Positions 1 to 8,686 are shown, counted from the stretch's first letter. The stretch: DNA of 64,000 nt from Burkholderia sp. 4M9327F10 (GCF_005503145.1 NZ_SCNV01000029.1:1-64000); one strand, 5' to 3'. Program-made: numbers and translations. Notes: generated by a model not told the origin, from the letters alone.

Positions 1-52
1 GGAAATACCTGGGCGGGGCGGGGCGCAGCGAACAGGCCGCGCCGGAAACAAA

Positions 53-83
53 AATGCCGTTCAGTTTTTGACTGAACGGCATT
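53..83 (-). terminator. Rho-independent terminator downstream of purB
   Basis: A 13-bp perfect stem (53-65 with 71-83) encloses a 5-nt loop. Read on the minus strand it is followed by a T-rich tract, as expected for an intrinsic terminator. It lies about 95 bases past the purB stop codon and is the natural end of that transcript. Confidence 0.85.
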
Positions 84-137
84 GACTCCCGGGCTAGTAC
101 CTCTGACGCCTGGGCTAACTGCAGCGGTGACGGCTCA

Positions 138-189
138 GCTTAGGCAGTCCGCTTAGGCAATCCACTTAGGCAGTCCACTTAAGCAATCC
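138..189. repeat. Four tandem 13-bp units spanning the purB stop codon
   Basis: Four successive 13-bp units (138-150, 151-163, 164-176, 177-189) differ from one another at only one to three positions. The purB stop codon (179-181, minus strand) lies in the fourth unit. The unit is therefore a copy of the gene's own 3' end, repeated downstream. It looks like replication slippage and not a mobile or CRISPR repeat. Confidence 0.85.
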
Positions 190-1567
190 GCTTCGCCAAC
201 TCAATCGCCTTACCAACATACGAAGCCGGCGTCATCGCCAGCAGACGCTCCTTCGCATCGGCAGGAATACTCAACCCGCCGATGAACGCCTGCAGCGCCT
301 CGCGCGTAATGCCCTTGCCGCGCGTGAGTTCCTTCAATTGCTCATACGGATTCTCGATGCCATAGCGACGCATCACCGTTTGCACCGGCTCAGCCAGCAC
401 TTCCCAGCACTCGTCCAGGTCTTCGTTCAGACGGGCCGGGTTGACTTCGAGCTTGTCCAGACCGCGGATCAGCGCGTCGTACGCGAGCAGCGAATAACCG
501 AACGCAACACCGATATTGCGCAGCACCGTCGAATCGGTCAGGTCACGTTGCCAGCGCGAGATCGGCAGCTTGTCGGCCAGATGGCGCAACGTCGCGTTCG
601 CGAGACCCAGATTGCCTTCGGAGTTTTCGAAGTCGATCGGGTTGACCTTGTGCGGCATCGTCGACGAGCCGATTTCGCCGGCCTTCAGACGCTGCTTGAA
701 ATAGCCGAGCGAAATGTAGCCCCACACGTCGCGGTCCAGATCCAGCAGGATCGTGTTGGCACGCGACACCGCGTCGAACAGCTCGGCCATGTAGTCGTGC
801 GGTTCGATCTGGATCGTGTACGGGTTGAACGTGAGCTTCAGGCGCTGCTCGACCACGTTGCGCGAGAACGCTTCCCAGTCGAAGTCAGGATAGGCGGACA
901 GATGCGCGTTGAAGTTGCCCACTGCGCCATTCATCTTGCCAAGCAGTTCCACCTTTTCGATGCGCTCGATTGCCCGTGCGAGACGCGCCGCGACGTTGGC
1001 GATTTCCTTGCCGAGCGTGGTCGGGCTGGCGGGCTGGCCGTGCGTGCGCGAGAGCAGCGGCTGCTCGGCTTGCGCGTGCGCCAGTGCGACGAGGCGCGCA
1101 TGCACCGAGCGCAGCGCCGGCACGATCACATGTTCGCGGGCGCCGGCCAGCATCAGGCCGTGCGAGGTGTTGTTGATGTCTTCCGAGGTGCAGGCGAAGT
1201 GGATGAATTCGCTTGCGCGTTCCAGTTCCGGCTGACCCTTCACCGATTCCTTGAGCCAGTATTCGACAGCCTTCACATCATGATTGGTGACGCGTTCGAT
1301 TTCCTTGATGCGTGCGGCGTCGTGCGCGGTGAAGCGCTCGGCCAGTTGCAGCAGGAACTGTTCGGACGCTTCGGAGAAGCGCGGCACTTCGGCGAAGCCG
1401 GCGTGCGACAGTGCAATCAGCCAATGGATTTCGACCGTCACACGATGACGCATGAACGCGGCTTCCGAGAGCCAGTCACGCAGGGCTTCGGTTTTCGAGG
1501 CATAGCGGCCGTCGAGCGGGGAGAGCGCGGTCAGCGCGAACAGGGTATCGGGGCGGGTGTCGGACAT
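179..1567 (-). CDS. purB: Adenylosuccinate lyase
   Basis: PurB acts twice in purine synthesis: it releases fumarate from SAICAR to give AICAR, and from adenylosuccinate to give AMP. The 462-residue product has the usual length for proteobacterial PurB. The fumarase/aspartase superfamily signature SSTMPHKVNP is at residues 301-310. TSEDINN near 127 and RTHGQPASP near 174 supply the other active-site segments contributed by different subunits of the tetramer. The gene is monocistronic and has its own terminator at 53-83. The stop codon lies inside a 13-bp tandem repeat array. Product assignment is secure; purH, another purine gene, lies at 20.0 kb but is not in the same operon. Confidence 0.97.
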   Translation of the reverse strand: MSDTRPDTLFALTALSPLDGRYASKTEALRDWLSEAAFMRHRVTVEIHWLIALSHAGFAEVPRFSEASEQFLLQLAERFTAHDAARIKEIERVTNHDVKAVEYWLKESVKGQPELERASEFIHFACTSEDINNTSHGLMLAGAREHVIVPALRSVHARLVALAHAQAEQPLLSRTHGQPASPTTLGKEIANVAARLARAIERIEKVELLGKMNGAVGNFNAHLSAYPDFDWEAFSRNVVEQRLKLTFNPYTIQIEPHDYMAELFDAVSRANTILLDLDRDVWGYISLGYFKQRLKAGEIGSSTMPHKVNPIDFENSEGNLGLANATLRHLADKLPISRWQRDLTDSTVLRNIGVAFGYSLLAYDALIRGLDKLEVNPARLNEDLDECWEVLAEPVQTVMRRYGIENPYEQLKELTRGKGITREALQAFIGGLSIPADAKERLLAMTPASYVGKAIELAKRIA

Positions 1568-1766
1568 GATGGAGGCGTGAGCGCTCGGTGAGCAGATCGA
1601 AAACGGGGGGAATCTCGAATTTTACCACTGGGCGGCGCCAGGCCCTGATTCCGCAGGGCGGACGGATGGACCGGTCCGGTCGGCTCCCGAAGCCTCGAAC
1701 CTCGCGGCCCGGGCACCGCCCCGCTAGAATGCTGTCTTCTCCTCTCCTGCCGGCCGCACGCTCCGC

Positions 1767-2723
1767 ATGGAACTGAAATGGCTCGAAGACTTCGTTTCGC
1801 TCGCGGAAACCCGCAGCTTTAGCCGCTCCGCGGAATTGCGGCACGTCACGCAGCCGGCTTTCTCGCGGCGGATCCAGGCGCTGGAAGCCTGGCTCGGCAC
1901 GGAACTGATCGACCGCTCGGTTTATCCGACGCGCCTCACGGCGGCCGGCCAGGTGTTCTATGAGCAGGCGCTGGCGATGCTCTCGCAGTTCCATGAAGCG
2001 CGCACGCTGTTGCGCGGCCACACGGCGACGCCGGCCGCGACGATTGAGTTTGCGGTGCCGCACACGCTCTCGCTGACGTATTTTCCGCGCTGGCTGCAAC
2101 GCATCGAGGCGCAGTTGGGGCCCGTGCATACCCGTCTGCGCGCGCTGAACGTGCATGACGCGGTGCTCTCGCTGGTGGAGGGCGGCTGCGATCTGGTGAT
2201 GGGCTATCATCATCCGAGCCATCCGGTCGCGCTCGACCCGGCCCGCTACGACATGCTCACGCTCGGCCTCGAACCGATCAGCCCGTTCTCGGCGCCGGGC
2301 CGCTCCGGGCGGCCGCGCTACACCTTGCCGGGCGCGCCCGACGAGCCGGTGCCTTATCTCTCGTACACACCGAACGCCTATCTCGGCCGCATGACCGAGG
2401 TGATTATCGCCAATGCGCCGGCCCGCCTGTCGCTCGATCGTCTCTATGAAACGGACATGGCCGAGGGGCTCAAGGCGATGGCGCTGGCGGGCCACGGTAT
2501 CGCTTTCCTGCCGCATAGCGCGGTTGAAGATGCGGTGGCCGACGGCAAGCTGATCCGTCTCGATCGCGCGGCGCGCGGCACGACCGAAGGGCAGTTCACG
2601 CTGACCATGGAGATCCGCCTGTATCGCGACAAGCTCGCGGCGCAGGGCGACGATCCGCGCCAGGTGCTGGTGCGCAAGCTCTGGGACACGGTTACTGGCG
2701 AGCTGGCCCAAGGCGCGGCGTAA
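1767..2723 (+). CDS. LysR-family transcriptional regulator, HypT-like
   Basis: The 318-residue product has an N-terminal winged helix-turn-helix (residues 1-60) with the LysR pattern FSRSAELRHVTQPAFSRRI, followed by a periplasmic-binding-protein-like effector domain. The first 40 residues resemble the E. coli hypochlorite sensor HypT (YjiE) more than average LysR proteins, judged from memory. It is divergent from purB and precedes gdhA by about 200 bases. A perfect dyad of LysR type (2825-2847) lies in that gap, so gdhA is a plausible target, though this is an inference. The ligand is unknown. Confidence 0.85.
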   Translation: MELKWLEDFVSLAETRSFSRSAELRHVTQPAFSRRIQALEAWLGTELIDRSVYPTRLTAAGQVFYEQALAMLSQFHEARTLLRGHTATPAATIEFAVPHTLSLTYFPRWLQRIEAQLGPVHTRLRALNVHDAVLSLVEGGCDLVMGYHHPSHPVALDPARYDMLTLGLEPISPFSAPGRSGRPRYTLPGAPDEPVPYLSYTPNAYLGRMTEVIIANAPARLSLDRLYETDMAEGLKAMALAGHGIAFLPHSAVEDAVADGKLIRLDRAARGTTEGQFTLTMEIRLYRDKLAAQGDDPRQVLVRKLWDTVTGELAQGAA

Positions 2724-2824
2724 GCCCGCCGCAAGCCCATTGCATACGCCATGCACGCCGAATCGCGCGGCGCGGGCCTGGCGCATTCTTGCGCCTTATG
2801 CGACAGCTTTTTGCAGAATTTTAA

Positions 2825-2847
2825 CGTTATGCAAGAAAGACATAACG
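2825..2847. promoter_or_regulatory. Candidate LysR-type operator upstream of gdhA
   Basis: The perfect inverted repeat CGTTATG-N9-CATAACG has arms at 2825-2831 and 2841-2847 and contains the T-N11-A core (T2830, A2842) typical of LysR sites. It sits about 80 bases before the gdhA start and just after the upstream LysR gene. Confidence 0.45.
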
Positions 2848-2925
2848 GGATGACCAAACGGCATTGGATTTCAAATTGGCCTTTTTCGACAATGGCGGCA
2901 TTCGGTCAAAACGCTTGGAGCGTTC

Positions 2926-4230
2926 ATGTCATCCCAACCGCAGTCCGCATCGTCGTTGCAATCCGTCCCGTCGTATCTGAATAGCGACAACCTCGGCCCT
3001 TGGGGCAATTACCTGCGTCAGGTCGATCGCGTCGCGCCGTATCTCGGTTCGCTGTCGCGCTGGCTCGAAACCCTCAAGCGCCCGAAGCGCATCCTCGTGG
3101 TCGACGTGCCTATCGAACTCGATAACGGCACGGTGGCTCACTTCGAAGGCTATCGCGTGCAGCACAACGTGTCGCGTGGTCCGGGCAAGGGTGGCGTGCG
3201 TTACCACCAGGACGTGACGCTGTCGGAAGTGATGGCGCTGTCCGCATGGATGTCGGTCAAGAACGCAGCCGTGAACGTGCCTTACGGTGGCGCCAAGGGC
3301 GGTATCCGCGTCGATCCGCGCACCCTCTCGCGTGGTGAGCTCGAGCGCGTCACGCGCCGCTACACCAGCGAAATCGGCATCATCATCGGACCGAACACCG
3401 ACATCCCCGCGCCGGACGTGAACACGAACGAGCAGATCATGGCGTGGATGATGGACACGTACTCGATGAACCAGGGCCAAACGGCTACGGGCGTGGTGAC
3501 CGGCAAGCCGATCACGCTCGGCGGCTCGCTCGGCCGTCGCGAAGCAACCGGCCGCGGCGTGTTCGTGGTGGCATCGGAAGCGGCGCGCCGCATCGGTGTC
3601 GACATCGAAGGCGCACGCATCGCCGTGCAAGGTTTCGGTAACGTGGGCGGCATTGCGGCACGCCTGTTCCAGGAAGCCGGTTCGAAGCTCGTCGCGGTGC
3701 AGGACCACACGGGCACGATCCACAAGTCGACGGGTATCGACGCGGTTGCACTGCTCGACCACGTGGCCAAGCACGGCGGCGTGGGTGGCTTCCCGGAAGC
3801 GGACGCGATTGCGAGCGAAGATTTCTGGACCGTCGAATCGGACATCCTGATTCCGGCCGCGCTGGAAAACCAGATCACCGAAAAGAACGCCAGCAAGATC
3901 AAGACGAAGATTGTGGTTGAAGGCGCAAACGGCCCGACCACGACGGCCGCGGATGACATCCTGCACGACAAGGGCATCCTCGTGATCCCGGACGTGGTGG
4001 CGAATGCCGGCGGCGTGACCGTGTCGTACTTCGAATGGGTGCAGGACTTCTCGAGCTTCTTCTGGACCGAAGACGAGATCAACCAGCGTCTTGAGCGCGT
4101 GATGCGCGAAGCGTTTGCCGCGGTGTGGCAAGTGTCGAGCGAACAGAAGGTTTCGGTGCGCACGGCGGCGTTTATCGTGGCTTGCAAGCGCATCCTCGAA
4201 GCGCGCGAGCTGCGCGGCCTGTATCCGTGA
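2926..4230 (+). CDS. gdhA: Glutamate dehydrogenase (Glu/Leu/Phe/Val dehydrogenase family)
   Basis: The enzyme interconverts glutamate with 2-oxoglutarate and ammonia using NAD(P). The 434-residue protein has the glutamate-binding segment GPGKGGVRYH near residue 85 and the catalytic-lysine segment PYGGAKGG near residue 120. A C-terminal Rossmann domain carries the dinucleotide loop GFGNVGG in the region translated from about 3634. Length and motifs fit the short hexameric class. Cofactor preference cannot be read with confidence. It is followed by a strong terminator and then the glt transporter genes, so this is a glutamate metabolism neighbourhood. Degenerate tandem repeats follow its stop codon. 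Confidence 0.95.
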   Translation: MSSQPQSASSLQSVPSYLNSDNLGPWGNYLRQVDRVAPYLGSLSRWLETLKRPKRILVVDVPIELDNGTVAHFEGYRVQHNVSRGPGKGGVRYHQDVTLSEVMALSAWMSVKNAAVNVPYGGAKGGIRVDPRTLSRGELERVTRRYTSEIGIIIGPNTDIPAPDVNTNEQIMAWMMDTYSMNQGQTATGVVTGKPITLGGSLGRREATGRGVFVVASEAARRIGVDIEGARIAVQGFGNVGGIAARLFQEAGSKLVAVQDHTGTIHKSTGIDAVALLDHVAKHGGVGGFPEADAIASEDFWTVESDILIPAALENQITEKNASKIKTKIVVEGANGPTTTAADDILHDKGILVIPDVVANAGGVTVSYFEWVQDFSSFFWTEDEINQRLERVMREAFAAVWQVSSEQKVSVRTAAFIVACKRILEARELRGLYP

Positions 4231-4312
4231 TCGTCTAGTTTCGGTTTCCCCTCAGGTTCCCTTTAGTTTCCCTTGTAGCTAACGCGGTTCACAGGACTGC
4301 GGATCTTGTCGG

Positions 4313-4346
4313 CGGGCGGCATCGCAAAGATGCCGCCCGTTTTTTT
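4313..4346 (+). terminator. Rho-independent terminator after gdhA
   Basis: The 11-bp GC-rich stem (4313-4323 with 4329-4339) has a 5-nt loop and is followed by seven T residues. It separates gdhA from gltI. The rest of the 320-base gap (4231-4550) holds degenerate repeats right after the gdhA stop and two GGTACC-containing stretches near 4413 and 4461. I see no clear promoter there. Confidence 0.9.
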
Positions 4347-4550
4347 ATTCGTGCATTGGCCCCGGGTATGGACATAGATGCGAGACATAGATGCGCGTGA
4401 AGGGCTTGGCAAGGTACCCTGTCAGCAGTTGTGCAGCAGTGAAATTTTCAATTCAATTACGGTACCGGGCAGGTACGGGTTCTTTGCCGAGCTTTGCATG
4501 GGAGCAGAGTAAGCGCTAAAGCGCCAACTGCGGTCGACAGGAGATCATCA

Positions 4551-5444
4551 ATGAAGGTCAGGAAAGCTGCGCTGCTGGTTGCGATGCTAGGAATGTTCGC
4601 AGTTGGCGCGCATGCGCAGGAAACCGGTACGCTGAAAAAAATCAAGGATACGGGCGCTATTTCCCTTGGCTATCGCGAATCATCGATCCCATTTTCGTAC
4701 TACGACGACCAGCAGAACGTCATTGGTTACTCGCATGAGTTCATGATGAACATCGTGGCCGCGGTCAGGCAGAAGCTCGGTATGCCTGAGCTGAACGTCA
4801 GGCTGACCCCGGTCACACCGCAAAACCGTATTCCGCTGGTGCAGAACGGCACCGTCGACCTCGAATGCGGTTCGACCACCAACAACACCGAACGTGAGCA
4901 GCAGGTCGCGTTTTCGAACACGATCTTCGTGATTGGGACCCGCCTGATGACCAGGAGAGATTCGGGCATCAAGGACTGGCCCAACCTCAAGGGCAAGACA
5001 GTGGTGACGACGGCCGGCACGACCTCGGAGCGTCTCCTGCGCAAGATGAACCAGGAGAAGGGCATGGGCATGAATATCATCAGCGCGAAGGACCACGAGG
5101 AGGCGTTCGAGACGCTCGCCAAGGGCCGCGCCTCCGCGTTCATGATGGACGATGCGCTGCTCGCGGGCGAGCGTGCGAAATCGAGCAATCAGGGCGAATT
5201 CGTGATCGTCGGAGCGCCACAGTCGCGTGAGGCGTACGGTTGCATGATGCGCAAGAACGATCCTGAGTTCAAAAAAGTGGTTGACGGTGCAATCGCGACG
5301 GTCGAAACCTCGGGTGAGGCTGACCAGATCTACAAGAAGTGGTTCGAGTCGCCGATTCCCCCCAAAGGCCTGAACCTGAACTTTCCGGAAAACGACGAGA
5401 TCAGGGCGCTCTTCAAAAACCCGAACGACAAGCCCATTGACTAG
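4551..5444 (+). CDS. gltI: Glutamate/aspartate ABC transporter, periplasmic binding protein
   Basis: This is the substrate-binding component for glutamate/aspartate uptake. The start at 4551 is chosen over the upstream in-frame start (4494) because it has an AGGAG ribosome site 7 bases before it. It also begins directly with a signal peptide: two positive charges, a hydrophobic stretch and a VGAHAQ cleavage site near residue 22. The mature part reads as a type II periplasmic binding protein (SBP_bac_3) and is full length at 297 residues. The membrane components gltJ and gltK should follow but are missing. The binding protein therefore has no local permease and may be an orphan unless permease genes exist elsewhere. 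Confidence 0.93.
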   Translation: MKVRKAALLVAMLGMFAVGAHAQETGTLKKIKDTGAISLGYRESSIPFSYYDDQQNVIGYSHEFMMNIVAAVRQKLGMPELNVRLTPVTPQNRIPLVQNGTVDLECGSTTNNTEREQQVAFSNTIFVIGTRLMTRRDSGIKDWPNLKGKTVVTTAGTTSERLLRKMNQEKGMGMNIISAKDHEEAFETLAKGRASAFMMDDALLAGERAKSSNQGEFVIVGAPQSREAYGCMMRKNDPEFKKVVDGAIATVETSGEADQIYKKWFESPIPPKGLNLNFPENDEIRALFKNPNDKPID

Positions 5445-5474
5445 CCGGAAGCCGTGCCCGGTAAGCCCCGCGCC

Positions 5475-5609
5475 GGTTTCTTCCGCGCTGCCGCTAATAT
5501 TGGCGACCGTGACGGCACGGACATCGAAATGGTACTGTTCGTGGGCGCGTGTTATTTCGCGGTCTGCGTGATCGCGTCAAGCTTCGTCAAAGGTCTTCAG
5601 AAAAGGTAG
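5475..5609 (+). pseudogene. gltK: Remnant of glutamate/aspartate permease gltK (last ~44 codons)
   Basis: No full ORF lies between gltI and gltL, but one frame translates as GFFRAAANIGDRDGTDIEM followed by a hydrophobic segment containing VGACYFAVCVIASS, and ends at TAG 5607-5609. From memory this matches the C-terminus of E. coli GltK (FFRTASTIGERDGTQVEM, then the last membrane helix). The frame reads back to the gltI stop codon without a start. About 180 N-terminal codons of gltK and all of gltJ are absent, so roughly 1.3 kb seems to have been deleted, with the junction near 5470. The retained tail contains the gltL ribosome site (AAAAGG, 5601-5606). Confidence 0.82.
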
Positions 5610-5613
5610 CAAG

Positions 5614-6339
5614 ATGATTTCGATCAAGAACGTTTCGAAGTGGTACGGCCAGTTCCAGGTACTGACCGACTGCTCGACGGAAGTCAAAAAGGGTGAAGTG
5701 GTGGTGGTGTGCGGCCCGTCCGGCTCGGGCAAGTCCACGCTCATCAAGACGGTCAACGGCCTCGAGCCGTTCCAGAAAGGCGAGATCACCATTGATGGAC
5801 AATCGGTTGGCGACAAGAAAACCAATCTGTCGAAGCTGCGTGCGAAAGTCGGCATGGTGTTCCAGCATTTCGAACTGTTCCCGCATCTGTCGATCACGGA
5901 AAACCTGACCCTTGCGCAGATCAAGGTGCTGGGCCGTTCGAAGGACGAAGCAGCGGAAAAGGCGCTCAAGCTGCTGGACCGCGTCGGACTGCGTGCGCAT
6001 GCGGACAAGTTCCCCGGCCAGTTGTCCGGTGGTCAGCAGCAGCGCGTGGCGATTGCCCGCGCGCTTTCCATGGACCCGATCGCCATGCTGTTCGACGAAC
6101 CGACCTCGGCGCTTGATCCGGAGATGATCAACGAAGTGCTCGACGTGATGGTCGAACTGGCACAGGAAGGCATGACCATGATGTGCGTGACGCACGAAAT
6201 GGGTTTTGCCAGGAAAGTCGCGCACCGCGTGATCTTCATGGACAAGGGCTTGATCGTCGAAGACGACCGCAAGGAAGATTTCTTTGCCAATCCGAAGTCG
6301 GATCGGGCCAAGGATTTTCTGGCGAAGATCCTGCACTGA
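5614..6339 (+). CDS. gltL: Glutamate/aspartate ABC transporter ATP-binding protein
   Basis: This is the cytoplasmic ATPase of a polar amino acid uptake transporter. The 241-residue protein has a Walker A loop GPSGSGKST near residue 34, the ABC signature LSGGQQQRVAIARAL, a Walker B with FDEPTSALDPE, and the switch histidine in VTHEMGFA. It is full length and shows no damage. The AAAAGG ribosome site lies in the preserved gltK tail. With gltJK missing next door, it could serve another permease or be non-functional in glutamate uptake. Confidence 0.94.
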   Translation: MISIKNVSKWYGQFQVLTDCSTEVKKGEVVVVCGPSGSGKSTLIKTVNGLEPFQKGEITIDGQSVGDKKTNLSKLRAKVGMVFQHFELFPHLSITENLTLAQIKVLGRSKDEAAEKALKLLDRVGLRAHADKFPGQLSGGQQQRVAIARALSMDPIAMLFDEPTSALDPEMINEVLDVMVELAQEGMTMMCVTHEMGFARKVAHRVIFMDKGLIVEDDRKEDFFANPKSDRAKDFLAKILH

Positions 6340-6384
6340 GCAAGGCTCGGGTGCTGCCGGGCCGGGCGCGTAGGACAAGAAAGA

Positions 6385-6409
6385 AAAAGCCGCTCCGTGA
6401 GCGGCTTTT
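6385..6409. terminator. Terminator between gltL and the convergent amidotransferase gene
   Basis: The 11-bp stem (6385-6395 with 6399-6409) has a 3-nt loop and A and T runs on its two flanks, so it can terminate transcription from both sides. The genes on either side converge on it. Confidence 0.88.
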
Positions 6410-6465
6410 CCATATCAGGCAAGTACTTGCCAATCGCGTGCGTTGCACGCGCAGGTCAGTCAGGC

Positions 6466-6487
6466 AGTCGGGACTCAGTCAGGACTC
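6466..6487. repeat. Tandem 11-bp duplication across the amidotransferase stop codon
   Basis: AGTCGGGACTC (6466-6476) is followed directly by AGTCAGGACTC (6477-6487), 10 of 11 bases identical. The stop codon of the minus-strand gene (6479-6481) lies in the second unit. A third, more degenerate copy may precede it from about 6455. The arrangement mirrors that at purB. Confidence 0.65.
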
Positions 6488-7414
6488 AAACGCTGCGGCG
6501 TCATCTGCCGCTTCTACGTCGAGCGTGACCGGCTCAAGCACCGGCGTGGGATGAATGGACGCCGTCACAGCGGATGCCGAGGCCGACGCGTCCAGGGCCG
6601 GGTTACGCAGCTTATCGAGCACGCACGGCGGCACCGGCACATTCACGCGGCCGACCACTTCGCCGTGCTGGAACATCAGCAGGTCGCCGGGTTTGAACGC
6701 GGTCCACACTTCGTTATCGGTCAGCGGCTGGGTGGCGATGACAGCGACGCGGTCTTCTGGCGTGGTGTACTTGGCGAAATCGATCGACACGTCCGCGTCG
6801 ACCAGATGCGCCGTCGAGAACGGCCAGCGGCGCACGATGTAGTGCAGGTTGGTCGAACAATGCGCAAACAGCGCCTGGCCGTTTGACATCAAAAAGTTGA
6901 ACACGCCGAACTGGGTGATCTCGCGCGTGAGCGTGCCGAGCACCGCAAACAGTTCGTCGAGAGGCGGCTGCGTGGTGGGGAAGGCCTTACGCAGACCTTG
7001 CAGCAACGCGCAGAACGCGAGTTCGCTATCGGTGGTGCCGACCGGCTGGTAGACGCCGGTCAGAAACGGTGAATAGTTTTTCAGGTCGCCATTGTGCGCA
7101 AAGATCCAGTGCCGGCCCCACAGCTCGCGCATGAACGGATGGCAGTTTTCCAGCTGGATGTGCCCTTGCGTCGCCTTGCGAATGTGCGCAATGGTGTTTT
7201 TCGACTTGATCGGGTAGCGCTTGACCATCTCGGCGATCGGCGAGGTGGCCGACGATTGATGGTCGATGAAGAGGCGGCAAGCTTTGTCTTCGAAGAAGGC
7301 GATCCCCCAGCCGTCGGCGTGGTGATCGGTGACGCCGCCGCGCGCCGCAAAGCCGGTGAACGAGAACGTGACGTCCGTCGGCGCGGCGCAGTTCATTCCG
7401 AGAAGTTGGCACAT
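6479..7414 (-). CDS. Class II glutamine amidotransferase, YafJ type
   Basis: The start at 7414 is preferred to the upstream in-frame start because it gives MCQLLGMN. This places the catalytic N-terminal nucleophile cysteine at position 2, as class II amidotransferases require after removal of Met. The 311-residue protein contains GGVTDHHADGWGIAFFED and a GDLKNYS segment typical of the YafJ/Egt-like stand-alone Ntn amidohydrolase fold. No synthase domain is fused, and the amide acceptor is unknown. It is divergent from pyrC. The stop codon lies within an 11-bp tandem duplication (6466-6487). Confidence 0.88.
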   Translation of the reverse strand: MCQLLGMNCAAPTDVTFSFTGFAARGGVTDHHADGWGIAFFEDKACRLFIDHQSSATSPIAEMVKRYPIKSKNTIAHIRKATQGHIQLENCHPFMRELWGRHWIFAHNGDLKNYSPFLTGVYQPVGTTDSELAFCALLQGLRKAFPTTQPPLDELFAVLGTLTREITQFGVFNFLMSNGQALFAHCSTNLHYIVRRWPFSTAHLVDADVSIDFAKYTTPEDRVAVIATQPLTDNEVWTAFKPGDLLMFQHGEVVGRVNVPVPPCVLDKLRNPALDASASASAVTASIHPTPVLEPVTLDVEAADDAAAFES

Positions 7415-7599
7415 GATGCTGAAGCGGAGCGTTTTAACGGCCGGCCCGTCTGGGCGCAAGCCGTTACAATGATGATTTCCAAGCATATCACCGAGCCAGG
7501 CGCGTCAAATAGCTAAATTGACCTATGTATATGCCGCAACGTTGCGGTTTGTCCACGTCAATGCTGCTGCCGCGGCGCCGGGTTGGTCAACTTCACGCC

Positions 7600-8661
7600 A
7601 TGACTGCCTCCACTGCTTCTCTCGATTCCCTGACGCTCGCCCGCCCCGACGACTGGCATTTGCACGTGCGCGACGGCGCGATGCTGGCTGCGGTCCTGCC
7701 GCACACCGCGCGCCAGTTCGGCCGCGCGATCATCATGCCGAACCTGAAGCCGCCGGTCACCACCACGGCAATGGCGCAGGCTTACCGCGAGCGTATCGTG
7801 GCCGCGATTCCGGCCGGCGTGAAGTTCGAGCCGCTGATGACGCTGTACCTCACCGACAACACGCCGCCCGACGAAATCCGCCGGGCGCGTGAAAGCGGCT
7901 TCGTGCATGGGGTGAAGCTGTATCCGGCGGGCGCCACGACCAATTCGGACGCGGGCGTCACCGACATCATGAAGTGCGCGAAGACGCTTGAAGTCATGCA
8001 GGAGACCGGCATGCCGCTGCTCGTGCATGGCGAGGTGACGGATGCCGCGATCGACCTGTTCGACCGCGAGAAAGTGTTTATCGACCGTGTGATGACGCCG
8101 CTGCGCCGCGCGTTCCCGGCGCTGAAGGTGGTGTTCGAACACATCACGACCAAAGACGCGGTGGACTATATCCGCGAAGCCGGCGTGGCGCCGGGGCTGC
8201 TGGGTGCGACGATCACCGCGCACCATCTGCTGTACAACCGCAATGCGATCTTCCAGGGCGGCATTCGTCCGCACTACTACTGCCTGCCTGTGCTCAAGCG
8301 CGAAACGCATCGCGTGGCGCTGGTCGAGGCGGCAACCTCGGGTAATCCGCGCTTCTTCCTCGGCACGGATAGCGCGCCGCATCCAAAGGGGCTGAAGGAG
8401 CATGCCTGCGGCTGCGCCGGCTGCTACACGGCGCTGCATGCGCTTGAGCTGTACGCGGAAGCGTTCGATCACGCCGGCGCGCTCGACAAGCTCGAAGGCT
8501 TCGCGAGCTTCTTCGGCGCGGATTTCTACGGTCTGCCGCGCGCCAGTGAGCAGGTGACGCTGCGCCGCGAGCAATGGACTTTGCCGGCGGAACTACCGGT
8601 CGGCGATACGCCGGTCGTGCCGTTGCGCGGCGGCGAGACGATCGGCTGGCGGCTGGTCTGA
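7600..8661 (+). CDS. pyrC: Dihydroorotase
   Basis: PyrC cyclises carbamoyl-aspartate to dihydroorotate, the third step of pyrimidine synthesis. With the start at 7600 the protein has 353 residues, beginning MTASTASLDSL. The metal-binding DWHLHVRDG motif is near residue 20, a carboxylated-lysine segment VKLYPAGATTNS follows near 104, and metal histidines lie in LLVHGE and FEHITT. The catalytic aspartate is in FLGTDSAPH. This is the class II, stand-alone, E. coli-like form. The longer ORF starting at 7525 adds 25 residues with no family support. Confidence 0.95.
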   Translation: MTASTASLDSLTLARPDDWHLHVRDGAMLAAVLPHTARQFGRAIIMPNLKPPVTTTAMAQAYRERIVAAIPAGVKFEPLMTLYLTDNTPPDEIRRARESGFVHGVKLYPAGATTNSDAGVTDIMKCAKTLEVMQETGMPLLVHGEVTDAAIDLFDREKVFIDRVMTPLRRAFPALKVVFEHITTKDAVDYIREAGVAPGLLGATITAHHLLYNRNAIFQGGIRPHYYCLPVLKRETHRVALVEAATSGNPRFFLGTDSAPHPKGLKEHACGCAGCYTALHALELYAEAFDHAGALDKLEGFASFFGADFYGLPRASEQVTLRREQWTLPAELPVGDTPVVPLRGGETIGWRLV

Positions 8662-8686
8662 GGCCGGGGCAGGGGCGGAGAGGCGG

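Noticed and set aside
138..189. Repeat array considered as a small CRISPR
   Set aside because: Units are contiguous with no spacers and overlap the purB stop codon; no cas genes are present.
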